From Dermacentor variabilis (taxonomy: Eukaryota; Arthropoda; Arachnida; Ixodida; Ixodidae): a DNA stretch of 64,000 bases. A program made the translations under genes and the position numbers. Where the stretch lies: NCBI RefSeq assembly GCF_050947875.1, contig NC_134569.1, positions 16,757,131-16,821,130 of the forward strand, given 5' to 3'. Shown here one piece after another: positions 10,800 through 23,017 of this stretch (position 1 is the first letter of the stretch; each line of letters starts with the position of its first letter). The notes under the pieces are model-generated. The model did no database searches. It was not told the origin of the DNA and worked only from the letters and a program-made list of their open reading frames with translations.

Positions 10800-11670
10800 G
10801 CGAGTGCTAGTAGCGGGTTAATTGGTACTATCAGACGGCTTATCTTGAACGATACTATCATTAGAAACGGCAGCTTTTTCTCATCTGTTTCCTTCGTCTG
10901 CATGCTATCACTTGCGCTGTCATACAAGTAACAGGTGTTACTTACATACAACTTATGCCGAACCGTGAAGCTTGGCGATTCGGGCAATGAATTTGCAAAC
11001 TCAAACAGCTTTTTCCGGGCAAGTCTTGTGGATAGTGAAAAATCTTCGGTAACGGTAACATTACTACATTTTAGCTTTGACCGCTGTGAAAGGACTTGTT
11101 ACCGGGACTTAAAACGACTAAATTTGACTATAACGGGTCGGCAGCTACTTTCTTGGTACCTACCGCCCAATTGGCGCGCACGTTAAATTATATCGTGGGT
11201 TAGATTCGGGTCGATATGCTGCATCACTAGGCTTACAATATTTTTCTCAGTTTGTGCCCATGATTCCTTGCTGTCCGGAACACCGTGAAAAATGAGCTTA
11301 TCACGACGAGTCGTGCCTTCGGTGTCGTCAAGGCGTGAGCAGGTGACATCGCCTTTGCGTTCTATGCCGTTCACTGCCTCATTTGCGAGATTGAACCTTT
11401 TCTTAATCTCGTCAATTTTTTTCACATTTGGCCTCAGCTTTCAATATACGCACGTTCAATGAAAAAAAATTTTCTTCAAACGATTTCTGTGCTGTTGCGA
11501 CATTGGCTGCAATTTCAGCTTGACCCTGAGACAACCTACTCGTCTCAGCCTTTAGTTCTTTTAATATTGTTCGCACTTCGTTTTGCCACTCAACAGGGCC
11601 GGGGTTGCTTTCGACATCCTCACAACACAACAGTTTGCCACATACATGAAGATATTCATCATATGCGTTA
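10800..11670 (-). pseudogene. Element A ORF1 with canonical 2A-like motif
   Basis: The reading frame contains CCEDVESNPGP at about 11598-11630, matching the D(V/I)ExNPGP ribosome-skipping 2A consensus exactly, preceded by a short Leu/Cys stretch. A predicted coiled-coil segment (VRTILKELKAETSRL, IAANVATAQKSFEEN) follows, then an RRM-like part (DKLIFHGVPDSKE) and a C-terminal part with SFTVRHKLYVSNTCYLYDS. ORF1 proteins of this kind bind RNA and chaperone retrotransposition. The frame shifts near 11415 and 11180. No ATG upstream of the motif was found within the element, because the sequence changes at about 11675 to a copy of an ORF2 segment. Confidence 0.7.
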
Positions 11671-11758
11671 CATAGTTAATAGCGACAAAATCTGCCTTGC
11701 TATAGTCCCGGATATATTTGTGTTCCTTAGTTCCAAGCGAAAATGACATAGTAATATC

Positions 11759-11960
11759 ACTATAATTATTTCATAATCGTCATATCATCGTCATCAGGCC
11801 GTCATTGTCATAACGCCTTCGTCGTTCTATCGATGTCGTTCATTCGTCGTTGTTCCATTGTCTTCACTGTCGCGTCGTTTCCATGTCGTTATGCTCATGG
11901 CCGACCTTGGCAAGTGAGTGTCATAGCAAAGGGGGTCATTACCGAAGAGAGTGTATGTCG
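11759..11960 (-). repeat. GACGAC-rich degenerate repeat, copy 2, right part
   Basis: ATCGTCATATCATCGTC-type sequence continues the repeat interrupted by element A. Its right end (tgtcttcactgtcgcg ... gaccttggcaagtgagtgtc) is the reverse complement of the left end of copy 1 at 4700-4775. Confidence 0.7.
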
Positions 11961-13194
11961 AATGTAGCCGAAGTTAGAAGCCGAAGAATTACCGCTACAG
12001 CGGCTACACTGATTATAAACAAACTTGTAATCAGCGATATTGTGTGTCGCTGCATTGCTTGAATGCTAATCGCATTACCGTCGACAGTCATAATTAGATG
12101 GGTTCTGTCTGAATCTTTTTGTGTAAGCCGAATCTTGAATACTAGGAGGAATGTGAACGAAGGTTCAAGCGCAAAGCTTTAACATACGTGCCCCTTCAAG
12201 CGTTTACAGTGATAGGCTCAACCTTAACGTTATCTTAAACACGACGAACTTGGCAGGGCGGCAACAACGACGGCCTGCTCTGATGTAACCATGTATAAGT
12301 TTATTACCTGGAGTTTTTCGAGTTCATAACAAACATATGCAGCACATCCTAAAGGCTAGTGCGAATTCGTTCTCGCCGGCCCCCCGCATGTGACGTCGTA
12401 AACCTCGCGCCTCGCACAGACCTCCCATAAAACGCGCCTCGCGACATGTTTCTGCGATCACTGTGAACGCAACTACACGGGGTTCTAGTAGTATGCTTAT
12501 TGAACTGTTATACTGTAAGGAAGGGGAAAGAAGTAGGCACAGGCCATACTGTAACAGTAGTTTGGGTAGCTGACAGCTGAACAGCGGCTATCAGATGGGC
12601 AGGGGTTACGGAATTACACGACCGGGGGAGAGGAGGAGATGAGGAAAGGTCATTCTATGGACGAGGTTTGTCAGCCTTTTCGACGCAGTTGAACGGTTCG
12701 ACACAGCACATGGCACGCCGTCACCGAATTCAGTCACCCGGTTTCAAGCGCACTCACCCGTCGCGAACCAAGCATGCCTATAGTACGTCATACTATGTGC
12801 CCACACGCTCCTCACGAATGATGCACCCATGACGCAAAGACACCTCCACGATAGCTCGACATCGATTTCTTCGGCTCACGCGCTTCGATTGTTGCACCGA
12901 TGTGAAGTGTCGCTCGATAGTCGTCTGAGCACAGACATCGATCTTGTCTCTCCGTGGTCTGTTCCTCTCCTTTTATCGTCTGAGACGTCCGCTGGAAGTA
13001 ATTGGGGGCCAGTTCTAATAATACTACACCGTCTCCCGTCGCCGTCTTCATTTATTCGTCAATCTTTCATATTTCAGGCTAATACCGCCAGCTTATTCGC
13101 GCTCGAGTCTCGCAAGGAAACGACACGCAATCATTAGGTTAGGTTAGGAGAATTGTAAAGGAGACGTGGGCGAGTCAGACAGGCTGCAGACAGG
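11961..13194. other. No gene seen
   Basis: Only short, featureless frames are present (the longest, about 100 codons, at 12829-13137). A ggttaggttagg step at about 13137 is only two to three units. No splice-linked coding segments were recognised. Confidence 0.4.
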
Positions 13195-13320
13195 ACTATT
13201 ACTGCGTGCCCTTCCTGATTAAAAAAGTCCCCCCTTTCCTTCACCACAGTGTAGGGTAGCAAACCGGACGCTCGTCTGGTTGGTCTCCCTGCCTCCCCCT
13301 TTCTCTCTCTCTCTCTCTTT
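13195..13320 (+). mobile_element. I-clade retrotransposon 3' end with (CT)n tail
   Basis: The block cctttccttcaccacagtg, then agcaaaccgg, then tctggttggtctccctgcct, is homologous to the 3' untranslated end of the minus-strand element at 5.7 kb (agccaaccgg, atctggttagcatctctgcc). Here the tail is a short (CT)n run, not (CA)n. No coding sequence remains. Confidence 0.6.
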
Positions 13321-13864
13321 GATTGAAAAGTTACGGCGTCGGTCAGCCCACGACAGGTAAAGAGGCTATCTTATATTCAGCAGGAGCATTACTGAAGTTC
13401 AAGAGTGTCATTCCTCTGCAACAGCCCTATAATTGTTATAAGGGGAGCAAATAACAAAAAAAGAGTGACGTACTGCTGAAGTGTAAAAATGATATTATTT
13501 GTGAATTAAAGACTGACAAAGCTCTACTCAAAGCTTTTCTTTGTAAAAAAAATACCGAAATTCGCTTATTGTCCCCAATCGGGGCACTTCTCTGCCGAAT
13601 GTTTACCTTTGATGATTTCGTTTTAAATTACGCCAGAATACACAAACCGCACCACTGTTACTCCGAAAAAAAAAGAAAGGTAATTCGGCTGTCAACTTAT
13701 ATATATACACGGCCTCTGAAAGAATCGATTTAAAGCGATCAAGATCAACAGGGAAACTAAGGATTTGAGAAAGCTTTTTGTCAGTTTCGTGAGTTTGGCA
13801 ATAAAACCGTCGAATGAGAAAATTATCAAGGGGTCGTATGGCGTAAAACTATTCCCATCTTTGT
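13321..13864. other. No gene seen
   Basis: A/T-rich sequence with several A runs; no supported feature. Confidence 0.4.
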
Positions 13865-14045
13865 TTATTCCAATCTTCTTCCGTCAAATTTACGTGACCA
13901 CCGACGCAAGCACGGGGCGGTGACCTGCAGAGTTGCTTGAGTCGACCAACCAAACGCTCTCCTTGTTTATAGGAGCTCACTGTTGTGTTGCTTTCAAAAC
14001 CAGTAGCATTGCCTACCTTGACAGATTTTGCTTATCTAATTGGCT
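13865..14045 (+). repeat. Dispersed repeat, copy 1 of 2
   Basis: Homologous over about 170 bases, same strand, to 38655-38830. Shared words include aaatttacgt, accaccgacg, gcaagcacggg, aaacgct, ttataggag/ttataggaa and cttgacag/cttgatag. Neither copy has an open frame or obvious terminal repeats. Its class is unknown. Confidence 0.7.
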
Positions 14046-14954
14046 AACAAAAGACGAAGATGCAACAGTGGAGAGGGTTTCGACGGGGCCGAGTCAGCGC
14101 AGTGAAATAAGATAACCGAATGAGGATGGTGGGGCCGGCATCTACGATTGGCCCGCTTCCCGTTGCTTAGCCTGTGGTGCCTGGTCGAAAATTGCAGCGG
14201 CATGCAAGGGTAAAAATGTCGCTGCAACGGATCCTCAGCGACGAATAGCTGGCAGAGCGATGTTGTAAACGTGTAGAAAGGGCTTGACAACATTATACTA
14301 CACCCCGCAAAGAATGTTTATTGTACTCAAATAAATTCATGGTCCTCGGCGGCTCTGAGTATCCAGTGCCTGAACGATCAGTAAACAGGCATCTTCTATT
14401 CCTTCCGGAACGGGTCATTCTCCGGCTACACCAAAAAAAAAAAAAAAGAATCAGTTTTGTTCGGCATAGCATTGCATGCGAATTGTGTAGACGTCACTGC
14501 GTGCGAACTGTGTAGACGTCTTTGTGGCGTCGCGAGACAAACAGGCGAAGTGGGCGAAGCCCGGAAGCTTTTGACCAACAGAGGAGGGCTGCCGCCGAAA
14601 AAAAAGGTGTAGAATCAGAAATAATTATTTTTCCTTTGTTCGGTCTAATAATTTATAAGCAACGTGTACACGTCATTTTAGATGAGAAGTTGGTCCGAAA
14701 ATCTTTTGACCGATCGTGGAGGGCTTATTGCACAAATGGAATTGAAATGCTTTGGAGTAGCTTTGCGTTTGTCGTACCCAAGATCACACATAATTATGAA
14801 TCTTAACCGTTTTATACATAAAAGCCAGGATTTGCATACCTCGCCGGCGAAAAAGGCAGGAATTGTGATATCTGTTTTTGTTTTAGGTTTGCAGAGCCGA
14901 AGGACTGATGCCGAAATTTGCCGAACTGACGCGCCCACGCACGCTGGCACACAT
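14046..14954. other. No gene seen
   Basis: A near-repeat (gcatgcgaattgtgtagacgtc, then gtgcgaactgtgtagacgtc) lies at 14470-14520, and an A run at 14435. No coding region is supported. Confidence 0.4.
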
Positions 14955-15034
14955 GCAAGCAAGCAAGCAAGCAAGTAAGCGAGCGAGCGAGCGAGCGAGC
15001 GAGCGAACGAACGAACGAACGAACGAACGAACGA
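14955..15034 (+). repeat. Drifting tetranucleotide tract CAAG-CGAG-CGAA
   Basis: Five CAAG-type units pass into six to seven GCGA units and then seven AACG/CGAA units, each a single-base change from the last. The minus-strand '[12 protein letters not shown]' frame across it is an artefact. Confidence 0.9.
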
Positions 15035-15067
15035 GCTAACCTAGGAGGACGGATGTTCCCACAGTTA

Positions 15068-16449
<1,382 letters not shown>

Positions 16450-16676
16450 AAAGTAAGAGGACTTCCGTGCCAAAACCACGATATGATTAAGAAGCACGCC
16501 GCAGTGGGGGACTGTGGAATATTCGGGACCACCAGGGGTTCTTAAGCGTGCGCCTAAATCTAAACACGTGGGTGCTTTCGCCCCCATCGAAATGCGGCCG
16601 CGGCGGCCGGGATTCGATGCCGCGATCTCGTGTTTAGCACTCCAACACCATATCCACTATGCAACCACGGCGGGTT
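16450..16676 (-). mobile_element. Ruka-type tRNA-derived SINE
   Basis: On the minus strand the head reads atagtggatatggtgttgga, and the B-box-like segment is ggcatcgaatcccggccgcc. The body has gatgggggcgaaagcaccca, cttaagaacccctggtggtc and gtcccccactgcgg, ending with ggttttggcac. It matches the 4.8 kb copy block by block and has moderate divergence. Confidence 0.85.
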
Positions 16677-17103
16677 CAATGCAAAGCTTGGTTATCTGTT
16701 TTGTGACCGAAGCCTGCCTAACAACCTGTCATTTTTGCTTTTGGTTCATCGTTTAGCGCCTTTTGTGGTCCAGTCATGCTGCAGTTTTATCTCTACACAG
16801 ACAGCGATGTTTTCCTTCCAAAGTGCCGTTTACATGTGTCTACGGCAGCAGAGTTCTTCAGCAACTTTTCTTTTCTTCAAGTTGTGATCTTTTTTCATCA
16901 ATCATTTATTTAGCATTTTTCGAAAGGTAGTAATTCAGCGTTTATTCATTATTGGTAAAGGTTTGTTGGCGAGCAGGCTCTGAATATGGTCAGATACCAT
17001 TCGCACAGTGTTTTTAATTGCAATTGTGGTGGTCTTGTGCCTGAAACTGATCTTAATTTTCCGTTATAGTTGGCTCACATTTTATTCTTCCAGTCAGTAC
17101 AAG
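16677..17103. other. No gene seen
   Basis: T-rich sequence with no supported feature. Confidence 0.4.
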
Positions 17104-17407
17104 TGTTACCGAACCCACCAACGCGGACCTGATCTGCTATGAGTGGGGGAGTTGCCACGGGAACGTCGTCGGACACCCCTTCCCACGCGCCGACCAAGAC
17201 GCAAGACAATGGCTACCCGGGCGCACTGCGTGGGTCGGCTCCAAGTTCTACGAAGCCCCTCTGACGTCGCCTCCGTACCGTGCACCTGTATGTGTGTGTG
17301 TGTGTGTGCGTGCGTGCGTGCGTGTGTGTGTGTGTGTGTGTGCGTGTGTGTGCGTGTGCGTGCGCGTGCGTGCGTGCGTGCGTGCATGCGTGCGTGCGTG
17401 CGTGCGC

Positions 17408-17486
<79 letters not shown>

Positions 17487-17890
17487 TGTGTGTGTAAGCC
17501 GTCCCGGGGAGAGGCGCCGTGTTTACAATGACTGGACGAACGTTTCCGTCCCCTTGGAATCAAGGGGGGACCGAGTGTTTTTAAGCCGGTGTTGTGCGGA
17601 TGCTTGACACACTTTCTTAAGCAATCATGTTAGTCTGAGACACTCTCTCAAGCAGTCGTGTTATACTGACTTACTTTCTCTCGAAGTCATGCTAGACTGA
17701 TGAACTGCGTGTAAATACTGTAAATAAACCCTTATTCCCCGTTCTCGATGCGAAGCAGTCCTCCCCTTCATCAACGTCCTCAGCGTGGATAAGTTGGACG
17801 ACGGCATGGGCCAGCTACCTTCGAATTCATGCCGGACTCCAATCTTGACAACGGGTTACGAGCGATGAGATTGAGCCCCCAATCCTGACA
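17104..17890 (+). mobile_element. Possible LTR-like repeat with microsatellite inside
   Basis: The sequence starts TGTTACCGAACCC and has a GC-rich first part. It contains a long GT/GC tract, a poly(A)-type signal (aataaaccc at about 17724) and an ending with two near-identical words, caatcttgaca and caatcctgaca, about 45 bases apart. It abuts the broken 3' part of element B at 17885-17890. TG...CA ends plus an internal polyadenylation signal suggest a solo LTR, but I found no target-site duplication and no second LTR. It could also be an unrelated unique segment. Confidence 0.3.
17288..17495 (+). repeat. (GT)n/(GC) mixed microsatellite
   Basis: A 208-base alternating purine-pyrimidine run of TG units with regular GC interruptions (tgcgtgcgtg) in the first 130 bases, then nearly pure GT. 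Such tracts can adopt Z-DNA. All frames across it are repeat artefacts. Confidence 0.95.
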
Positions 17891-20330
17891 ATATATAACG
17901 CTTTTGAATACCTTCTATTTTATTATAGTCTTTTTTAGTGAAAGGATAACATATTATAGATGCGTAATCTAAATGCGGCAGCACAATTGCGTTAAGTGCA
18001 AGAAGGCGAACTTCAGGTGTTGTCAGTCTCAAAGCCCTCCTGAGAAAGAAAAGCTTTTGATTGGCGGTATTGCACACAGTGTTAATGTGTTTGTTCCATT
18101 TAAGATCTTTAGAAATCCAAATACCGCGATATATTATGTGCTCAACCTCAGATAGCAGGACATTACACGCCGAGTACTGGAAGTGCAGATTACTAAGCTT
18201 GCGCGAAATTTTCATAAATACAGTTTTGTCAGAATTGATAGCCATTTGGCAGTCGCTACACCATTTCACAACTTTTTCAAAGGCTTCATTTAGTTCTATA
18301 TATGGTCAATGAGGCTATCTATTTCTGAATACACTACACAATCATCCGCATATAGTCTAATTTTCACAGGAATGTCATTAACGATATCATTAATAAAAAC
18401 TAGAAACAACAGTGGTTCGAGCAGCAAGCCCTTTGGAACACCAGACTCAACGGGAAGCCTCCGAGAGGCATGGTTTTTAAATGAAACATATTGATATCGG
18501 TTTGAAAGATATGCAGAAAGCCAAGTAGCAATTTTGGCATTACCCGGAGTAACATGAAGTTTGTGTAGTAGCTTTTTGTAGTAAAACCTTGTCAAAGGCT
18601 TCCGCAAAGTCCATGAAGATTGCATCAACCTGCTTACCTGAATTTATTGCCTTAGCGAAATCGTGTACAGTAGTTACTAATTGTGTGCATGTAGAGACAC
18701 CCTTTCTGAAGCCATGCTGATGGCATGATAATATTTTATTCTTTGAAAGGAACTCAGTAATATGGTTATGTATTATATGCTCCAGAAGTTTGCATGATGT
18801 TGAAATCAAAGAAAGAGGACGATAGTTCAAGACGTGCTGCTCATTGCCATTTTTGAAGATAGGTTTCACTGCTGCTGTTCTCCAGTTGATTGGAATCTCG
18901 CCTTAATTTAGTGATTTAGAAAAGAGCACACTCAGATATTTAGAGAACCATGGCGCATAACGCTTTAAGAATTCATTTAGAAAACCATCAAGACCGGGTG
19001 ATTTATTAATATCAAGGTTAAAGAGCATGTTAAGTGTTCCATTCTCATTCATAGCAACGTCAGACATAAGGGGGTATGAAGCATGAAAGTATGGCATTGA
19101 ACATTGTCTTGTGTAAACACAAATCTAAAATGTAAGTTAAATGCATCTGCTATTACTGAACTATCATCACTCAAAACACCATTTACGACGAAAGCATTAT
19201 TAATTTGTTTGCTGGGAGAAATTAACCGCCAGAACTTTTCAGGAGATGTTGAAATATATTTAGGAAGTTTTTCCTCAAATTCGCGTTGCTTATCTGAAGA
19301 AATTTTCATTTTTAGCTCGGAGAAAAGTTCGGAAATTTTAGTAAGCAAAGCGTCCAAGTCTCTTGCGGTACCTCTTTTTGTCTTCAGTCGCTTTAATCGT
19401 CTGCTTAATTGCAATGTGTCCCGAGAAATCCCCCCCCCCCCAAGGATATGTGCCTTTCCTTTTCTTTAACATGCAAAGGATAAAGCGCTTGACACAATCA
19501 TTTACAAGATATTTAAATTGATTCCACAGTGTATGAATGTCTGCACTGCTGCCTTGGAATAAGTCAAAACTAAACGAAAGCATATCCAATATAGCGAATC
19601 ATCTGCGCGCGAGAAGTTGAGCACGGAAGTGATATCAACGAATTTCTTCACAGAGACGCCCGAAAGGGTCAACAACACAACAGAGTGAATGGAAATTCCA
19701 GGCAGTAATTCGCACTTCGTTCGCCCTGCAATAGATCCACTTAAAAAAAAAACAGATCAAGGATGGAGCAGCAGTTACCTTGCATGTATTCTAGTGAAAT
19801 TGTCACTACTTACCGTAGATCAAAAGAAAAAAAAATCATATAAAACAACCCTTCTTGTAGCTTGTCATTAGAAACGTTTAGTGTGAAGGTTGACCAATCC
19901 ACGTTTGGCATATTGAACTCTCCGCCCAGAATGAATCGGCTTCACATGAGCAATCACGTAACTTTGCAAAAGAGCAAAGAAATCAGGAGAGGAATTAGGT
20001 GGTCGGTAAAGTGCTCCCAATAAATATCTAATTGCACCACGATAAGCTTTAGAGAATATGCCCTCAATGTTCGGTATGTCTGGCATTCTCAAAATTTTAA
20101 AACGCTCCTTGAACAGCAAAGCCACACCCCCACCTTTGCTCCTTAGATCTTTCCTATGCACATCGTACCCACGAGGAACAAATTCGTTATCTTTGATAGA
20201 ATCATTTAACCATGTTTCCGTGAGAATAATTATTTCAGGGTTATGGGTCACCAATATTCCCTCAAGTTCTGTGACTTTGTTAACCACACACCGGCATTTC
20301 ACGTTAAGTATAATAAGCTCCTGAGACTTT
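17890..20330 (-). pseudogene. Element B ORF2: endonuclease plus reverse transcriptase, frameshifted
   Basis: The endonuclease has PEIIILTETWLND, RSKGGGVALLF and LLGALYRPPNSSP. The GDFN-type motif reads GGEFNMPN in the shifted frame near 19930, so the catalytic Asp is replaced by Glu. The RT shows LDINKSPGLDGFLNEFLK, the motif YRPLSLISTSCKLLEH, QHGFRKGVSTCTQL, FMDFAEAFDKV, ESGVPKGLLLEPLLFLVFIND and the intact catalytic box RLYADDCVVYSEI (about 18340-18370). The C-terminal part has YRGIWISKDLKWNKHI. At least five frame changes split it. The domain content and lack of RNase H put it with L2/CR1-type elements, like A. Confidence 0.8.
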
Positions 20331-20341
20331 TATACAAAAGG

Positions 20342-21073
20342 TCAATTTTGATTTTTCTTTCGTTTGACACGTGTACCTTTCTTTTCGTCCCAGACAAAGA
20401 TTACGCCATCTATGCTCAGTTTATTGTGTACAAGTCTGACTTTTGAGCCATTATTTCTTTCTAGAGTAGAACTGTTCCAAAGCTTGTTTCTAATTTCTCG
20501 AACTCTACGTGAGAAATCTTGCGATATTAAAACGGCTGTACTCTTCAATTTGAATGCAGCCATCAAAACAGACATTTTTTCCCGATAATTGAGCAACCCA
20601 AGCATGACCGGTCGTGTATGGCGAACATTTCTGTTTGCAATTATATGGCATTCTGCTATATTCGCCACAAAAATACCAAGTTTGCTGCGAAACAAACCTT
20701 TTACTCTCTCTTCAAGATCCTGAGAAGCTTCATTGATTGGTTCGTCAAGACTGTAAATGACTAAGTTGTTTCTTCGACTACGATTTTCTAGGTCATCTAG
20801 TTTTTCAACAATGGAGGCAAGATCTGTTCTAACCGTATACATCGCAGTCTCCATATCCTGGACCCGCTTAGTAACTACACTTAGGTTCCTCAGTTGGCGC
20901 TTTAAACCATCAACACGATCAATTAATGAACTGACTTGCTTGCCAATCTCTTTCTGATACGCCTGTAAATCTTGTATAGCTGTTTTCAATGAATTTTGAC
21001 CGGCAAGAAGTTCCATCAATATTTCCTTCTCGGTAGGGCTAGGGTTGGCCTCAACGTTGCCACAAAAAGCCAC
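20342..21073 (-). CDS. Element B ORF1 protein, open frame with degenerate 2A-like motif
   Basis: 243 codons without a stop. The N-terminus has CGNVEANPSP, one Asp-to-Asn and one Gly-to-Ser change from the DVExNPGP 2A consensus, so ribosome skipping is probably lost. Residues 20-95 form heptad-rich coiled coils (LLAGQNSLKTAIQDLQAYQK, VQDMETAMYTVRTDLASIVE). An RRM-like domain follows (LVIYSLDEP, ECHIIANR...RPVMLGLLNYREK), then a C-terminal domain with SRRVREIRNKLW and a basic tail (KKGTRVKRKKNQ). This is the layout of trimeric RNA-binding ORF1 proteins. In-frame leader residues VCTFLVAF precede the motif and no ATG was found upstream. ORF2 begins within about 15 bases after the ORF1 stop. Confidence 0.75.
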   Translation of the reverse strand: MAFCGNVEANPSPTEKEILMELLAGQNSLKTAIQDLQAYQKEIGKQVSSLIDRVDGLKRQLRNLSVVTKRVQDMETAMYTVRTDLASIVEKLDDLENRSRRNNLVIYSLDEPINEASQDLEERVKGLFRSKLGIFVANIAECHIIANRNVRHTRPVMLGLLNYREKMSVLMAAFKLKSTAVLISQDFSRRVREIRNKLWNSSTLERNNGSKVRLVHNKLSIDGVIFVWDEKKGTRVKRKKNQN

Positions 21074-21077
21074 GAGA

Positions 21078-21348
21078 AAAGTGCAAACTTAGTATGCTGC
21101 AGTAATCGGCGACTTCAGTGCAAAACTAGGGAAAAAGCAGGCTGGTGAACAAGCAATTGGCAACTACGGTGTTAGTTCTAGAAACACTAAAGGCGAGATG
21201 CTGGTAGAATTCACGGAAAGCAATAAGCTCCGAATAATGAATGCCTTCTTCAGGAAGCGTAGCAACAGAATGTAGACATGGAAAAACCCTAATGGAGAAA
21301 CAAGAGATGAAATAGACTGCATACTGTCTACCAGCTTACCGAATCCCA

Positions 21349-21352
<4 letters not shown>
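21078..21352 (+). mobile_element. RTE-clade endonuclease fragment
   Basis: The plus strand reads VIGDFSAKLGKKQAGEQAIG, then NTKGEMLVEFTESNKLRIMN, then FFRKRSNRM*TWKNPNGETR and DEIDCIL. This is the GDFNAK...G..RN.RGE.L.EF...N.L.I.NT.F...TW.SP.G...NEIDYI signature of RTE endonucleases, with one in-frame stop. The C-terminal part of the same clade appears separately at 47.5 kb. An AT microsatellite follows directly. Confidence 0.8.

Positions 21353-21423
<71 letters not shown>
21352..21423. repeat. (AT)n microsatellite
   Basis: About 36 AT units separating the RTE fragment from the L2-type 3' end that follows. Confidence 0.95.
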
Positions 21424-21426
<3 letters not shown>

Positions 21427-21865
21427 TTTAATGGCCTCCAACGAAATTAAACCTCTTCATATAAGACGGAAAATTGCTCGATTGACGTTTCTTCATTCAC
21501 TCATCCAGGGAAAGTTTGGAATTTCTTCTTCACCTTACGTTACACCTTCAACTACAACCAACATACCCATGCCCTAACACCATATTTTGCGAAAACAAAC
21601 TTGTTTAAATACTCATACTTTCCGTGTACAATAAACGATTGGAGTGCACTGCCTGAACAGATTGTCTCAAGTGACAGTTTTGAAAGAAATCTTACAAATG
21701 AATTTTGATGTGCTGATTGATGTGCAATGTATTTCCTTCGGCTTGTTTCGCTCATTTGTGTCATGTATCAAACCTTTTGTCTGTGCAATAACTTTATGGC
21801 GTTTGTAAATATGCCTTCCTTCCTGCTTGGACCACATGAGGTCTGCAGTATTATGTAAATAAATA

Positions 21866-21868
<3 letters not shown>
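21424..21868 (+). mobile_element. L2/CR1-type retrotransposon 3' end (plus strand)
   Basis: The plus strand encodes LHIRRKIARLTFLHSLIQGK, then in a shifted frame PYFAKTNLFKYSYFPCTIND and WSALPEQIVSSDSF. This is the C-terminal FF....WN.LP block of L2/CR1-type RT proteins. The 3' untranslated part ends gtaaataaataatatata, like the tail of element C (gtaaataaataaatatg). Everything upstream is missing (5' truncation). Confidence 0.75.
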
Positions 21869-22102
<234 letters not shown>

Positions 22103-22279
22103 AGACGACAGGAAACCAAGTTCTCATGTATTAGAATTAGATGAAAAGTGTGAATGACAAAATTGTAGAGAAACATGAAAACTCCCGGTACAGCATTCTG
22201 ATCCGCAATAGACGTGCAACATAAACTAGTTTGCTAGTTGCTTATATTGCCGCGAGACTGGCCGCTCGAGACATGCACT

Positions 22280-22585
22280 TTGCATCTATTCGTGGGCTTT
22301 CACGCTCGAAAAAACATTTATGTAGCCCGTATTGAGCAACAGAAAGCTGTATCGGGAGTTTTTCATGTTGCACTGCAATTTTCTCATTGACACTTTTTAT
22401 GTCATTATAATGTTTGAGAAGTTGACTAATTAATTAAGACTAATTATGTAATTCGGCGGAATGCAAAAAATAATCTGAGTATCTGCAAGCAACGGCAAAC
22501 AACGCAACCTTGGTTCTGTCCAGCTACGGGGCATTTACATATATATAAATCTTGGTCCCTGATAGCTGGGACACCCTGTATACTT
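22280..22585 (-). repeat. CAGGGTGTCCCAGC-terminated dispersed repeat
   Basis: On the minus strand it begins acagggtgtcccagctat at about 22583 and runs leftward through a TAATTAATTAGTC A/T-rich block. The same terminal word and similar A/T-rich block occur at 53089 (plus). The class is uncertain; such a conserved terminus suggests a DNA transposon or short retroposon end. Confidence 0.55.
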
Positions 22586-23017
22586 ATATACCGCATATGT
22601 GCATGGTGTTCACAGAGGAAAAGAAATAAGATATTGAAGTGAAAAAAATATGGATGAGGTAGCCGCTACTGGTGCTTTAAATCGTTATTCCACCTATTGT
22701 TAGGACTGAGCATGTGTTGGTGGGCTAGTTATTATTGTTAGGATTTGGAGAAATAAAGTGAAAATATTAATTAACAGCCCTGCACGTCCGCGCCAACAAT
22801 GATGCAGTAAGCTTTTAGCCGCAATAAAATACTAAGTGAAAAGGTAAAGGCAACTCAAAAGAAATCTGAAACGATGTGGGTAACCTAACACCTGGGTAAT
22901 GACACTTTAAGGGGGCGGGTGGTAGGTTAGGATTCGTCATCTCCCGAGAGAGGGGACTTTGCTCCCTCCCCCCTCCATACCCGGAAAACTCCGGAGGGAG
23001 CGGATGAATCAGCACAA
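22586..23017. other. No gene seen
   Basis: It contains tgttggtgggctagtt at about 22712-22727, a stray copy of the outer flank of the hairpin family, and a GC/CT-rich stretch at 22910-23000. No coding region is supported. Confidence 0.4.

Larger units (their letters stand above)
7557..11758 (-). mobile_element. L2/CR1-type non-LTR retrotransposon A (nearly full length, decayed)
   Basis: On the minus strand the order is: 2A-like motif and ORF1 (11.67-10.8 kb), APE-type endonuclease (10.65-9.95 kb), reverse transcriptase (9.8-8.15 kb), a long 3' untranslated region and an (AAAT)n-like tail at 7557-7575. The element is flanked on both sides by the same GACGAC-rich repeat. At its 5' end it carries a second copy of part of its own ORF2 (11675-11758 against 9976-10033). 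Several frameshifts make it unlikely to be active, although catalytic motifs are well kept. Confidence 0.8.
17885..21075 (-). mobile_element. L2/CR1-type non-LTR retrotransposon B
   Basis: The minus-strand order is ORF1 (21073-20342), APE endonuclease (20330-19870), linker, then RT (19600-17890). The thumb region ends abruptly at 17890 inside KIEGIQKRYI, where the LTR-like sequence begins. The 5' end is cut within the ORF1 leader at about 21075, directly against an RTE endonuclease fragment. ORF1 is uninterrupted while ORF2 carries several frameshifts. Confidence 0.8.

Noticed and set aside
13137..13149. Telomere-type ggttaggttagg
   Set aside because: Only two to three units, so it is not a telomeric tract.
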